Below, piece by piece: positions 19,301 to 27,188 of a stretch of 38,673 nt of DNA. The position numbers and the translations under genes are program-made. Origin of the DNA: an uncultured Prevotellaceae bacterium (GTDB lineage Bacteria > Bacteroidota > Bacteroidia > Bacteroidales > Muribaculaceae); assembly GCA_947306175.1 (NCBI GenBank), contig CAMZFV010000030.1:1-38673 (forward strand), in the 5' to 3' direction. How positions within the stretch are numbered: the stretch's first letter is position 1; each line of letters opens with the position of its first letter. The notes under the pieces were generated by a model that saw only the letters and a list, made by a program, of their open reading frames with translations, was not told the DNA's origin and made no database searches.

Positions 19301-19844
19301 CCAGCTCCTTCTCATGCCAGAAATAATTCAGGCAGGTCGGTGTGTTGACGTATTCGCTAACCGTTATTGCTGCCTTCTTGCCGACCTGAAGCTCGGTGGT
19401 GGCCTCCTCGGTCAGGAAGTAGCTCGCCTCCTGGCTGTAAGGGTTGAACACGCGCTGGTAACGCGGCGTGTTGGTGTAGCCCGTGAGGGTGAAACTGACA
19501 GGGCCATTACCGTAGAAGCAGATTTTGTCATTGGCTCGCATCACACGAACTGGCACGAGGTCATCAATGGCCTTGCCATTGAGTTGTTCATTGATGCGGT
19601 ATCCGCCATGGCCATAAAGCCTTACCTGAGCGGGATTGTTAAAGCCCATTTCCCTCAACTCGTCATAGGTGATTTCATAAACACCACTCTCGGGAATGGT
19701 GATCTTTACCCACTTGCCAGTTGCGAGCTTGGATTGAGTCGCATAATTGGACACGTTAAAAGCACTGGCATAGCCAATACTCATGACGGCCGCCAGGGCG
19801 GTGAAGGCCAGTTTAAAAAGATACAATCTGCACATATTATTCAT
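16374..19844 (-). CDS. PorU-like C25 cysteine peptidase, paralog 3
   Basis: A protein of 1,156 residues. I start at the ATG 19844 (MNNMCRLYLFKLAFTALAAV), not at 19892, because the sequence just upstream (ACCATAGCAATCAAGTCA) matches the leader of paralog 2, and only this start places a signal peptide at the N terminus. Catalytic candidates are H656 (YVGHAGSIGF) and C690 (STACCNVARYD). The C-terminal Ig/FlgD-like region ends GGTPISKLIVLDPVKTSVDTSAK. A 524-bp stretch (16423-16946) is identical to 20238-20761 in paralog 4. It heads the operon to 9337. A GKP substitution occurs in FHKPEGGAIALL where the others have FHKRDGG. Confidence 0.88.
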   Translation of the reverse strand: MNNMCRLYLFKLAFTALAAVMSIGYASAFNVSNYATQSKLATGKWVKITIPESGVYEITYDELREMGFNNPAQVRLYGHGGYRINEQLNGKAIDDLVPVRVMRANDKICFYGNGPVSFTLTGYTNTPRYQRVFNPYSQEASYFLTEEATTELQVGKKAAITVSEYVNTPTCLNYFWHEKELATVSNSGKDMLGEDFTGEKVLIDYYLPDLADSTIVVNTTIADNSTVITYANAVIHSDGGSDTTTYTSSSSRIYVPTAHVYYNSASPYGYLKLSHPAEHGQFEPMLKYVDSTNYSLSFAYLDYFILTYNRRNILREEHDNQLLMGYASSRGNERFQLPDASATTVVWYINDTNSPAQMTLNQYNDESGEGYSFFSTAASYSYFVAFDPAKTLKKISSFEEVPNQNLHGMSTPDLLIITDKMYHEQAERVAQLHRAVDGIDVVVADQDQVFNEFSSGTRDAMAYRLICKMLYDRDANKFKNLLLFGTGSMDNRELLGKHDGYLLTYQSDNSNNEDYTFTSDDFFAFLSDNSGTNLSVDKMCIGVGRMTCNNIDEARTDVDKLVEYYANPDYGVWRNNTIVMTDSPDKGQYMFQGEGYKNQIDNELNTGMNVTTIHNSQYPRSNTQTIPLERKTASTAKELLKRTLESGAYFITYVGHAGSIGFTKYNNMWVNGDVASTSYKYYPIMSTACCNVARYDVGGRGIAELMFHKPEGGAIALLTTARMVYANKNDVLNTLFINSLFSYDANGVMPTLGEATRMAKCSYPGSDTNKLMFYLLGDPAIKVNYPISRFNITRVNDTDMTDSAAVAEISPLSRFVVKAKVVDEEGNLDENFNGDATATLYDKQVLFTTISQSVNGVNVDRDIYFNRAKLAEVTGRVVNGVFTCNMIAPKATIALDEDVLIRVYAHKDNSDYMVNGFTKEVTMLPYDEALAISDDESPVVTSMFINDEATFSNDAVASTEAMLYITATDNEGINIHSNSIDKCMSLVLDGGKPTYADVSSYVTVSDEGRAISIEYPLKNLPEGMHTLTYTVYDLLGNYTTHTISFLVGQGGTATLVADKWPAYNNEEVSFDLETSLALSPEMTVRVTDATGQLVWMTTTSSFPVTWDMKDMDGNRVPGGLYRYFGTYNNGANYGGTPISKLIVLDPVKTSVDTSAK

Positions 19845-19996
19845 CTTGACTTGATTGCTATGGTTAAAAGTGTTCATGTCACTTGTTTTCAACAGCTATC
19901 GGCCCCATGCATCATACCATTTCGCAAAGTAGGATGCCAAGGGCTAACAGATATATTAAAAACGTTTTAACGAGACAAATATTCTCTCGTCGAGTG

Positions 19997-20004
19997 CAAA
20001 TTTA
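19997..20004 (-). promoter_or_regulatory. candidate promoter of the three-gene C25 operon
   Basis: CAAATTTA reads TAAATTTG on the minus strand, matching TAnnTTTG. No clear -33 TTTG was found at the right distance. Transcription would start near 19990, leaving a leader of about 145 nt before the start at 19844. It lies downstream of the terminator that follows paralog 4, consistent with an independent operon. Confidence 0.4.
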
Positions 20005-20126
20005 CATAGAATTATTGATTTCCACACTCTCTAAATCAAGAAAATATTCATTTATTGATTTGACGGCTTGTAATCAGCGACCAATCCATCAAAAACGAGG
20101 CTCCATCTGCCTCCTTAAAACAAGCT

Positions 20127-20159
20127 CGCGCGGAAACCCTGGATGTGAGTTTCCGCGCG
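20127..20159 (-). terminator. terminator after PorU-like paralog 4
   Basis: A perfect 11-bp stem CGCGCGGAAAC/GTTTCCGCGCG closes on an 11-base loop. On the minus strand AGCTTGTTTTAAGG follows; on the plus strand CCTTTTATTG follows, so it may act in both directions. It separates the fourth C25 gene from the operon of the other three. Confidence 0.8.
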
Positions 20160-20188
20160 GCCTTTTATTGATTATCGGTCAGAAGCGC

Positions 20189-23100
20189 TTACTTTGCTGA
20201 TGACCTGATGGCAGTCTTGACCGGATCAAGAACGATAAGCTTGCTGATGGGCGTGCCGCCGTAGTTCGCACCGTTGTTATACGTGCCGAAGTAGCGGTAC
20301 AGGCCGCCTGGAACGCGGTTGCCGTCCATGTCCTTCATGTCCCAGGTCACAGGGAAGCTGCTCGTGGTCGTCATCCAAACAAGCTGTCCCGTGGCGTCGG
20401 TCACACGTACTGTCATCTCGGGAGACAAAGCAAGGCTCGTCTCCAGATCAAACGATACCTCCTCGTTGTTATAGGCGGGCCACTTGTCTGCCACCAGGGT
20501 GGCAGTTCCGCCTTGACCTACGAGGAAACTGATCGTATGGGTCGTGTAATTACCCAATAGGTCATACACCGTATAGGTGAGCGTGTGCATGCCCTCAGGC
20601 AGGTTCTTCAACGGATACTCGATACTGATTGCCCTTCCTTCGTCAGACACGGTCACGTAACTGGATACATCGGCATAAGTGGGTTTGCCGCCATCGAGCA
20701 CAAGCGACATGCACTTGTCGATCGAGTTGGAATGGATGTTGATGCCCTCGTTGTCGGTAGCCGTGATATAGAGCATGGCATCGGTCGAAGCCACACCATC
20801 GTTGGAGAACATGGTCTCATCATTGATGAACATCGAGGTCACAATGGGTGACTCATCATCACTGATCGCCTGGGTCTCGTCATAGGGTTGCATCTTTACC
20901 TGCTTGGTGAAGCCATTGACCATGTAATCGCTATTGTCCTTGTGGGCATACACGCGGATGAGAACATCCTCTTCTTCAAAGCGCGGCACCTTGGGAGAAA
21001 TCATGGTGCCCGTGAACACACCGTTAACAACACGGCCAGTCACCTCAGCCAGTTTGGCTCGGTTGAAGTAGATGTCACGGTCACGTGACTCACCATTGAT
21101 GATCAGTGAAATAGTGGTAAAGAGCAACTGCTTGTCATACAGCGTCACCGTGGCGTCTCCATTGAACGTCTCGTCAAGAACACCCTTCTCATCCATCACT
21201 TTGGCTTCGATATCGAACCTTGACAACGGACTGATTTCGGCCACGGCTGTGGTGTCGGTCATGTCGGTGTTGTTCACAAGGGTGATATTGAAACGGGATA
21301 TGGGATAGTTCACCCTGATAGCGGGATCGCCCAGCAGGAAGAACATCAGCTTGTTCGTGTTAGAACCGGGATATAAGTTTTTGGCATTCTTAGTCACCTC
21401 TCCCAAAGTTGGCATCACGCCGGTTGCATCGTAGCTAAACAAACTGTTGATGAAAAGTGTATTGAGTACGTCATTCTGCTCCGCATAAACCATACGGGTT
21501 GTTGCGAGCAATGCAATAGCGCCACCGTCACGCTTGTGGAACATGAGTTCAGCCACACCTCGACCGTCGGCATCGTAATGGGCCACATTACAGCAGGCCG
21601 TGGACATGATGGGAAAATGCTTGTAGGAAGTGCTGGCCACATCACCGTTGACCCACATGCTATTATACTTGGTGAAACCGACGGAACCGGCATGTCCCAC
21701 ATAGGTGGCGAAATAGGCTCCGCTCTCAAACGTGCGCTTCAACAGTTCTTTGGCGGTCGTGGCAGTTTTGCGCTCAACGGCGACATTCTGAGTGGCCGAA
21801 CGCGGATATTGCGAGTTATGAACCGTGGTGACGTTCATGCCCGTGTTCAGCTCATTATCGATCTGGTTCTTGTATCCTTCGCCCTCAAACATATACTCAC
21901 CCTTGTCAGGAGAATCACTCATGACAAGCGTATTGTTGCGCCATACGCCGTAATCGGGAGTGGCGTAATATTCCACCAGTTTATCGACGTCGGTCCGCGC
22001 CTCGTCAACACTGTTACAGGTCATTCGGCCGACACCGATGGACATCTTATCAGTTGATAGACTGGTGCCGCTGTTGTCATTCAGGAAGGCGAAGAAGTCA
22101 TCGGTAGTGAACGTATTATTCTCGTTATTGCTGATGTCACTCTGATAGGTGAGCAGACTGCCCTGACGCTTACCCAGAAGCTCACGGTTGTCCATCGAAC
22201 CCGTACCGAACAGCAGCAGATTCTTGAACTTGTTGGCGTCACGGTCATACAGCATCTTGCAGATCAGCCTGTAGGCCATGGCGTCACGGGTGCCGCTGGA
22301 GAACTCGTTGAACACCTGGTCCTGGTCGGCGACAACGACATCGATGCCATCGACGGCGCGGTGAAGCTGGGCAACACGCTCGGCCTGCTCATGGTACATC
22401 TTGTCGGTGATGATCAGCAGGTCAGGCGTACTCATGCCGTGAAGGTTCTGGTTGGGAATATCCTCATAGGAAGAAATCTTCTTCAGCGTCTTAGTTGGGT
22501 CAAAGGCCACGAAATAGGAATAGCTCGCAGCCGTGGAGAAGAAGTAGTAGCCCTCGCCCGACTCGTCATTATACTGGTTGAGCGTCATCTGCGCAGGGTT
22601 GTTGGTGTCGTTGATGTACCACACCACCGTGCTTGACGATGCACCAGGCAACTGGTAACGTTCATTTCCACGCGACGGAGCATAACCCATCAACAGCTGG
22701 TTGTTGAAACCTTCCCTAATGATGTTGCTGCGCCTGTAAGTCAAGATGAAGTAATCCAGATACGATAATGACAACTGGTATGAGGTAAGAGAATCCACCT
22801 CATGGGTGAGCAGCGGTTCCAATTGTCCATGCTCGGCAGGATGTGAAAGTTTCAGGAAACCATAAGGCGTCGCTGTTTTGTAGAAATCATTCCTACCAGG
22901 CTGGTAGATGCGCGACGAACTCAATGTATAAACTGTCGTGTCACTGCCACCATCGCTGTGAATCACTGTGTTAATATAGGAGATCAAGTTGGCATTCACG
23001 GCAACTGCCGTATTGACAACAATCGTGCTGTCGGCAAGGTCGGGAAGGTCATAATCGACGAGCACCCGTTTACCGGCGAAGTCCTCTCCCAACATCTCCT

Positions 23101-23656
23101 TACCAGAGCTGCTGACCGATACAAGCTCCCTCTCATGCCAGTGATAGTTCAGGCAGGTCGGTGTGTTGACATAGTTGGAGACAGTCACCGGAGCTTTCAT
23201 ACTGACCTGAAGCTCGGTGGTGGCTTCCTCAGTTAGGAAGTAGCAGCCCACCTGACTGTAAGGGTTGAACACGCGCTGGTAACGCGGCGTGTTGGTGTAG
23301 CCCGTGAGGGTGAAACTGACAGGACCATTGCCGTAGAAACAGATCTTGTCATTGGCTCGCATCACACGAACGGGCACCAGGTCATCAATGGCCTTGCCGT
23401 TGAGTTGTTCATTGATGCGGTATCCGCCATGGCCATATAGCCTGACCTGAGCGGGGTTATTAAAGCCCATTTCCCTCAACTCGTCGTAGGTAATCTCATA
23501 AACGCCACTCTCGGGAATGGAGATCTTCACCCATTTGCCCGTTGCGAGCTTGGATTGAGTGGCATAAATGGACGCGTTGAAAGCGCTGGCATAGTTGGCA
23601 CAGAAGAGGGCCACCAATGCTAGACATGCTAATTTAAATGATTCCAGTTTGCGCAT
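20189..23656 (-). CDS. PorU-like C25 cysteine peptidase, paralog 4
   Basis: A secreted protein of 1,155 residues with a signal peptide (MRKLESFKLACLALVALFCA, cut near YASA-FN). It has the PorU-type N-terminal module (SKLATGKWVKISIPESGVYE, VRLYGHGGYRINEQL), the catalytic His in YVGHAGSVGF (H655), the Cys in STACCNVAHYD (C689; neighbour C688), and a C-terminal Ig/FlgD-like domain. It is the closest relative of paralog 3, with alternating identical and diverged nucleotide blocks. It has its own promoter (23697-23704) and terminator (20127-20159). The family includes gingipains and PorU; whether this is a sortase paralog or a surface protease cannot be decided from sequence alone. Confidence 0.88.
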   Translation of the reverse strand: MRKLESFKLACLALVALFCANYASAFNASIYATQSKLATGKWVKISIPESGVYEITYDELREMGFNNPAQVRLYGHGGYRINEQLNGKAIDDLVPVRVMRANDKICFYGNGPVSFTLTGYTNTPRYQRVFNPYSQVGCYFLTEEATTELQVSMKAPVTVSNYVNTPTCLNYHWHERELVSVSSSGKEMLGEDFAGKRVLVDYDLPDLADSTIVVNTAVAVNANLISYINTVIHSDGGSDTTVYTLSSSRIYQPGRNDFYKTATPYGFLKLSHPAEHGQLEPLLTHEVDSLTSYQLSLSYLDYFILTYRRSNIIREGFNNQLLMGYAPSRGNERYQLPGASSSTVVWYINDTNNPAQMTLNQYNDESGEGYYFFSTAASYSYFVAFDPTKTLKKISSYEDIPNQNLHGMSTPDLLIITDKMYHEQAERVAQLHRAVDGIDVVVADQDQVFNEFSSGTRDAMAYRLICKMLYDRDANKFKNLLLFGTGSMDNRELLGKRQGSLLTYQSDISNNENNTFTTDDFFAFLNDNSGTSLSTDKMSIGVGRMTCNSVDEARTDVDKLVEYYATPDYGVWRNNTLVMSDSPDKGEYMFEGEGYKNQIDNELNTGMNVTTVHNSQYPRSATQNVAVERKTATTAKELLKRTFESGAYFATYVGHAGSVGFTKYNSMWVNGDVASTSYKHFPIMSTACCNVAHYDADGRGVAELMFHKRDGGAIALLATTRMVYAEQNDVLNTLFINSLFSYDATGVMPTLGEVTKNAKNLYPGSNTNKLMFFLLGDPAIRVNYPISRFNITLVNNTDMTDTTAVAEISPLSRFDIEAKVMDEKGVLDETFNGDATVTLYDKQLLFTTISLIINGESRDRDIYFNRAKLAEVTGRVVNGVFTGTMISPKVPRFEEEDVLIRVYAHKDNSDYMVNGFTKQVKMQPYDETQAISDDESPIVTSMFINDETMFSNDGVASTDAMLYITATDNEGINIHSNSIDKCMSLVLDGGKPTYADVSSYVTVSDEGRAISIEYPLKNLPEGMHTLTYTVYDLLGNYTTHTISFLVGQGGTATLVADKWPAYNNEEVSFDLETSLALSPEMTVRVTDATGQLVWMTTTSSFPVTWDMKDMDGNRVPGGLYRYFGTYNNGANYGGTPISKLIVLDPVKTAIRSSAK

Positions 23657-23670
23657 ATTTTTATGTTTTA

Positions 23671-23682
23671 GTTGATATCAAC
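23671..23682. promoter_or_regulatory. 12-bp palindrome in the leader of paralog 4
   Basis: GTTGATATCAAC is a perfect palindrome lying about 10 bases downstream of the inferred transcription start and 14 bases before the start codon. It could be an operator or a short hairpin. A single copy is visible, so this is weak. Confidence 0.25.
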
Positions 23683-23696
23683 TGATTTATCTTTGA

Positions 23697-23704
23697 CAAA
23701 ACTA
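23697..23704 (-). promoter_or_regulatory. promoter of PorU-like paralog 4, -7 box
   Basis: CAAAACTA reads TAGTTTTG on the minus strand, matching TAnnTTTG. CTTG lies 17 bases upstream as a weak -33 element. It overlaps the last codon of the upstream FAH-fold gene, so paralog 4 can be transcribed separately from it. Confidence 0.5.
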
Positions 23705-24277
23705 TAGTCTTACTTTTACGTCAAGCACCTGCTGCAAGCCGATGAATGCCATTAGTTTGTTACCTGGTTCCAGAACGAGTTCACCTGCGGTATCACCCGT
23801 TATCAACAGGTCGCCCATCTTGATGCTGCAGCGCCCACTGCAAGCGGCAATCAGGTCATCGAGCGAATGCTTCATATCAGACAGGCTATGAGCCGAAACG
23901 AAGTTCTCACCCACCCTGGTTTCAACCACGGCGCGTAACGGGTCTTCCATTGTCTCAGTCATCACCCAGTCACCCACGATAGCCGCTCCGTCAAATGCGC
24001 GATCCAGCCCGTGCAAGCGGTCATCGTCACTGTTAACGGCACGCAAGGTGAAACCTGCGGTAAAGGCATCCCAGTAGCGGTGGGCAAACTTGGGAGCGAC
24101 ACACTTGCCCAGGCGCGACATGCGGACAATGATTGTGGGCGATGCCACAATAGCCGAGGCAAAATCAGGCAGGAAAAAAGGTCGTCCAGAATACAGAATG
24201 GATGAGTCGGGCACAAGATAGCTCTGGAGTTTTTCGTCCCCTTCACCATAATTACCTGTAAAACCTATCACCTTCAT
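23702..24277 (-). CDS. fumarylacetoacetate hydrolase-fold protein, metal ligands missing
   Basis: A 191-residue protein recognisable as FAH family from PDSSILYSGRPFFLPDF, the spacing to RLGKCVAPKFAHRYWDAFTAG, AFDGAAIVGDWV and the C-terminal GDLLITGDTAGELVLEPGNKL. Active family members hydrolyse or decarboxylate acyl-pyruvate-type substrates using Mg bound by a HYExE motif and a later Asp. Here the stretch reads VASPT instead of HYExE, and the usual ARD motif is RAVN, so all three ligands appear lost. It is also slightly short. The start ATG 24277 has GGAG just upstream. It lies 44 bp after rex, probably co-transcribed. It may be a non-catalytic relative or have a changed function. Confidence 0.75.
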   Translation of the reverse strand: MKVIGFTGNYGEGDEKLQSYLVPDSSILYSGRPFFLPDFASAIVASPTIIVRMSRLGKCVAPKFAHRYWDAFTAGFTLRAVNSDDDRLHGLDRAFDGAAIVGDWVMTETMEDPLRAVVETRVGENFVSAHSLSDMKHSLDDLIAACSGRCSIKMGDLLITGDTAGELVLEPGNKLMAFIGLQQVLDVKVRL

Positions 24278-24321
24278 ACTCCGTTTCCTTCATCTTTAAC
24301 CTGCCAGTTAATGGCGCAATT

Positions 24322-24972
24322 TCACTCATGCCCGTGCATCCTGTTATAGATGATGGCCAGATGGGCATAAATCGACGTGTTGGCAATAATCACATCTGAA
24401 GGTGCCTTGATGCGATAGGGAGTGAAATTCCACAAGGCGGTCACACCGCTCGCGATGGCCTGAGAGGCGGCTTCCTGAGCATGATCAACCGACACCGTGA
24501 GAATGGCTATCGACACCTTGTGTTCCTGTTGCCATGACGACAATTCCTTGACGTCATACACTGGCAAATCACCTATTTTCTTCCCTATCACCTCCTTGCG
24601 GACATCAAAACCCGCCACAATATTGAGGCCATAGTTTTCCAAACCATGATCCTGCATGAGTGCAGTACCCAAACTACCCGTGCCAATCACTACGGCATCG
24701 TGATGCTTGTTGAATCCCAAAAAATCCTCGAGTTCCTTCACAAGACTGCTGACCTCGTAGCCGATCCTGGTCTTGCCCCTGATATTGAGGAAAGACAAAT
24801 CCTTGGCAATCTGCGACGACTGCACATTCAGTTCCTTGGAAATCTGTGTCGATGACACATATTCCACATGCAGATTATCCAGCATGCGCACATAAGACAA
24901 GTACCAAGGCAACCTCCTGATTGTGGGCTCGGGAAGTATCGTCCTGTTTTCGTTATTTTTGGTCACACTCAT
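24322..24972 (-). CDS. rex: redox-sensing transcriptional repressor Rex
   Basis: An NADH/NAD+-responsive repressor of fermentation and anaerobic energy genes. The 216-residue protein has an N-terminal winged helix (IRRLPWYLSYVRMLDNLHVE, STQISKELNVQSSQIAKDLS) and a Rossmann domain with GTGSLG (97-102) and GFDVRKEVIGKKIGDLPVY. The C terminus carries GVTALWNFTPYRIKAP, the domain-swapped family end. I start at the ATG 24972; the longer frame uses a TTG. It has a textbook promoter and probably continues into the FAH-fold gene (44-bp gap). Rex family operators of the TTGTGAA type were not seen here. Confidence 0.95.
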   Translation of the reverse strand: MSVTKNNENRTILPEPTIRRLPWYLSYVRMLDNLHVEYVSSTQISKELNVQSSQIAKDLSFLNIRGKTRIGYEVSSLVKELEDFLGFNKHHDAVVIGTGSLGTALMQDHGLENYGLNIVAGFDVRKEVIGKKIGDLPVYDVKELSSWQQEHKVSIAILTVSVDHAQEAASQAIASGVTALWNFTPYRIKAPSDVIIANTSIYAHLAIIYNRMHGHE

Positions 24973-24992
24973 CGATTGATGCAATTAACCTA

Positions 24993-25024
24993 CAAAATTA
25001 CCTCAATTTTTTGATTTCAGCAAA
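24993..25024 (-). promoter_or_regulatory. rex promoter
   Basis: On the minus strand TTTG (25021-25024), a 20-base spacer and TAATTTTG (24993-25000) match the Bacteroidetes promoter exactly. Transcription would start near 24986, leaving a very short leader of about 14 nt before the ATG at 24972. Confidence 0.75.
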
Positions 25025-25214
25025 GCTGAACACTTTTTAAATGCAATTGGAAACTTTTTTAACATATCTTATGTGTATAACACCCGCCGACCACTCGCTG
25101 TTCAATCTGTAAAACCCGCAGGCAGTAAAAAACAAAGCCGACACCCTTCGTTTAATGAGTGAAATTCGCAGTTAAAAATCGGAGCCAAATTAAAAATCTT
25201 AGCGCGACTCTGTA

Positions 25215-25236
25215 GAGACGCAAAATTTTGCGTCTC
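25215..25236. repeat. perfect palindromic element, second copy
   Basis: GAGACGCAAAA pairs with TTTTGCGTCTC with no loop. Preceded by GTA, it matches the element that ends the helicase gene at 4782-4806. It stands alone between genes here, so it is a dispersed REP-like palindrome and not just a gene-specific terminator. Confidence 0.65.
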
Positions 25237-25365
25237 AGAACGCCATTGTATTTTTGTATTTATTGTTTTCTTTATTTTTTTGTCGATGTTGTTGTTTATT
25301 GTTGTCAGTGTTGTCTGAAATAAAGATCAGAAGATTCAGATCACTCAGTTGTTTGATAGAAAGAA

Positions 25366-25405
25366 ATGCCTGCCAGGGCGGGATGCGGCTCCCCCAGGCA
25401 GGCAT
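25366..25405 (-). terminator. terminator of the dockerin-protein pair
   Basis: ATGCCTGCC (25366-25374) pairs with GGCAGGCAT (25397-25405), with an A-A mismatch and then GGG/CCC inside. On the minus strand TTTCTTTCTATC follows. It lies about 95 bases beyond the stop at 25499. Confidence 0.65.
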
Positions 25406-25498
25406 GTCGCATGGTTTCATAACACCATGGAGTTGGACCAATGTACTATTTTTCCCTAGTCTTTTTCATGTTTCATAAGAAACTTGCTTGCTCAATGT

Positions 25499-27109
25499 CT
25501 ATTCTTGTCCAGAAAGGAGGTAGTCGATCAGGGTGGTCACGTCGCTGATGGAGAGGCTCCTGTCCTGATTGACGTCACAGGCCGCAGCATAGCGGGGTGT
25601 GTCGCCGCTCAGCAGCAAGTCAATCAATGCGGTCACGTCGGCCACGGACACCTTGCCGTCACCGTTCACGTCGCCGATGGTACTGGCCGGCACCTCCTCA
25701 CGGTAACGCATGCCCTTGTAGATGATTTTGCCGTCCTTAATGACGTGGCTCAAGCCGCAGTATTCCTGATAGTCTGCGTCAGGGTCGGGCTTTTGCGTGA
25801 AAGGTGTCAGCAGGTCACCCATGTCGCGGCTGTCGAAACCGATGCCCTCCACGACATAGGCCTGCGGCTCACCGTCCTCCCCAACAAAGGCATAACGGCG
25901 GCATTCATGGCCATCGATCTCCACAGGTTCCACCTCAAAGAACGTGTTCTTGTTGATGAAAAAAGGTCTTTCCATTTCACGCCAGTTCTGCCAACCAGAG
26001 TATTGTAAGTAAACATCGTTGGGTTTATCATGATCAAAGTAATAAAGCTGTAGACAAGTGGAATCCGGATCCCAATACTTGCGTTGCAATATGTTCCGGC
26101 CCTCCTGCTCCACTTTTTCCATGGCACGATTGTTGACAACATATGTCACACAAAAACTCGGTTCTTCGGCCATAGAACAGATAATGCTGTCATTATCAGG
26201 GTCAATCTTGTCTCCAGTGTAGTAGTGGCAATACTTATACATATTCCAATTGTAATGTTGATTGGTCTCTTCATCGTCACCCTTGAGTTCATAGGTATAG
26301 TAATACCGTGTAGTGTCGCCGTGGTTGATGATGACCTTCTCGTTCACCCACTGAATGCCTTCACGAGCTACCGGCACGCGGCCGTCCAGCGGGGCGACGT
26401 ATTCATAGTTCACACCCTTATAGATGATTTTGCCGTCCTCAACCACATGGCTCAAGTAATAAGGATAACAGTAGTAATTAGCATAGTTAAAGAAAGCCAG
26501 GGGGTAGCATGAATAATAGCCATCAATACCAATGCCTTCGATAAAATACATTGGGATACGATAGAGTTCATTCATAATATAAGTGTGGCGGGTAGCGGGT
26601 TTCCCGCCAAGGTCAATCAAGTCCGACTCAACACTTTCGATCCTATCAGGATTCCTTCTATATATCCACTGGCACCATGTGTCGGTATTATTGAAATCAT
26701 ACAGGACGAATTCATTGCCTGCGTTTATCTCCGAGTTAAGATCTATTCCATATCCGATGAAGAAATCAGGATATTTTTTGCCGTCTGGCACGATACCATA
26801 GACAACCTTATCCTGTTCGCGCAGACAGATCAACACCGTGTCGTTCTCGGGATCGATTGCGTCGCCGCTGTACTTGTGCATGGCCTTGTAAACAGTGCCG
26901 TTGATCTCTACATCACCTTTCAGTTCAAGGGTGAAATAGGTCTTGCCTGGTTTAAAATATTCGTCATAGGTGTAGGTGTTCATGAAATTATAATAGTAGC
27001 ATATCCACTTTACACCTTCGCGGACGAAGGGAACATACTCGTATTCCTGTGCCACTGCTTGGGTCATGCCCAACAGAGCCATAATTGATAATAATAAAAT
27101 TTTTTTCAT
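25499..27109 (-). CDS. secreted protein of unknown function with dockerin-like tail, copy 1
   Basis: A 536-residue secreted protein whose main domain I do not recognise. The start at 27109 (MKKILLLSIMALLGMTQAVA) gives a clean signal peptide cut at VAQ-EY; the longer frame to 27145 does not. The body holds two related halves, each opening with an REGVKW or REGIQW motif, then YYTYELKGD or YFTLELKGD and a YSGD/YTGDxIDPxNDxxxxC stretch. DGKIIYKG closes each unit. The last 58 residues are two dockerin-like calcium loops (DVNGDGKVSVAD and DVNQDRSLSISD), the second lacking the usual Gly. It is tandem with copy 2 (79-bp gap), probably on the same transcript, because no promoter is seen in the gap. 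Confidence 0.82.
   Translation of the reverse strand: MKKILLLSIMALLGMTQAVAQEYEYVPFVREGVKWICYYYNFMNTYTYDEYFKPGKTYFTLELKGDVEINGTVYKAMHKYSGDAIDPENDTVLICLREQDKVVYGIVPDGKKYPDFFIGYGIDLNSEINAGNEFVLYDFNNTDTWCQWIYRRNPDRIESVESDLIDLGGKPATRHTYIMNELYRIPMYFIEGIGIDGYYSCYPLAFFNYANYYCYPYYLSHVVEDGKIIYKGVNYEYVAPLDGRVPVAREGIQWVNEKVIINHGDTTRYYYTYELKGDDEETNQHYNWNMYKYCHYYTGDKIDPDNDSIICSMAEEPSFCVTYVVNNRAMEKVEQEGRNILQRKYWDPDSTCLQLYYFDHDKPNDVYLQYSGWQNWREMERPFFINKNTFFEVEPVEIDGHECRRYAFVGEDGEPQAYVVEGIGFDSRDMGDLLTPFTQKPDPDADYQEYCGLSHVIKDGKIIYKGMRYREEVPASTIGDVNGDGKVSVADVTALIDLLLSGDTPRYAAACDVNQDRSLSISDVTTLIDYLLSGQE
26025..26526 (-). repeat. 502-bp identical block, copy 1
   Basis: This stretch appears identical to 27724-28225, offset by 1,699 bp, while both flanks differ. 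It covers the second half-repeat of the secreted protein. Such a sharp-edged block within a tandem pair suggests gene conversion. Confidence 0.75.
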
Positions 27110-27188
27110 TGTTTTGGTTGTTTTTAGTTTGGAAGCAGAGAACAACCAGCAATGGTGCTATCTGTTTCATCAGTTATTATGTTGAACT

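Larger units (their letters stand above)
25025..25498. other. 474-bp gene-free region between rex and the dockerin-protein pair
   Basis: No gene is supported here. The region holds a degenerate GAAATTCGCAGTT motif near 25160, a perfect 22-bp palindrome (25215-25236), a TTGTTGTTTATTGTTG-type run near 25280-25320 related to repeats in other gaps, and the terminator of the dockerin-protein genes (25366-25405). Confidence 0.65.

Noticed and set aside
25254..25478. 74-codon plus-strand frame rich in Leu, Phe and Cys
   Set aside because: It lies on T-rich repeat sequence and a terminator hairpin; no start context and no recognisable protein.
26084..26512. 142-codon plus-strand frame identical to one at 27783-28211
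   Set aside because: It is the antisense shadow of the duplicated secreted proteins; it is useful only as support for the identical block.
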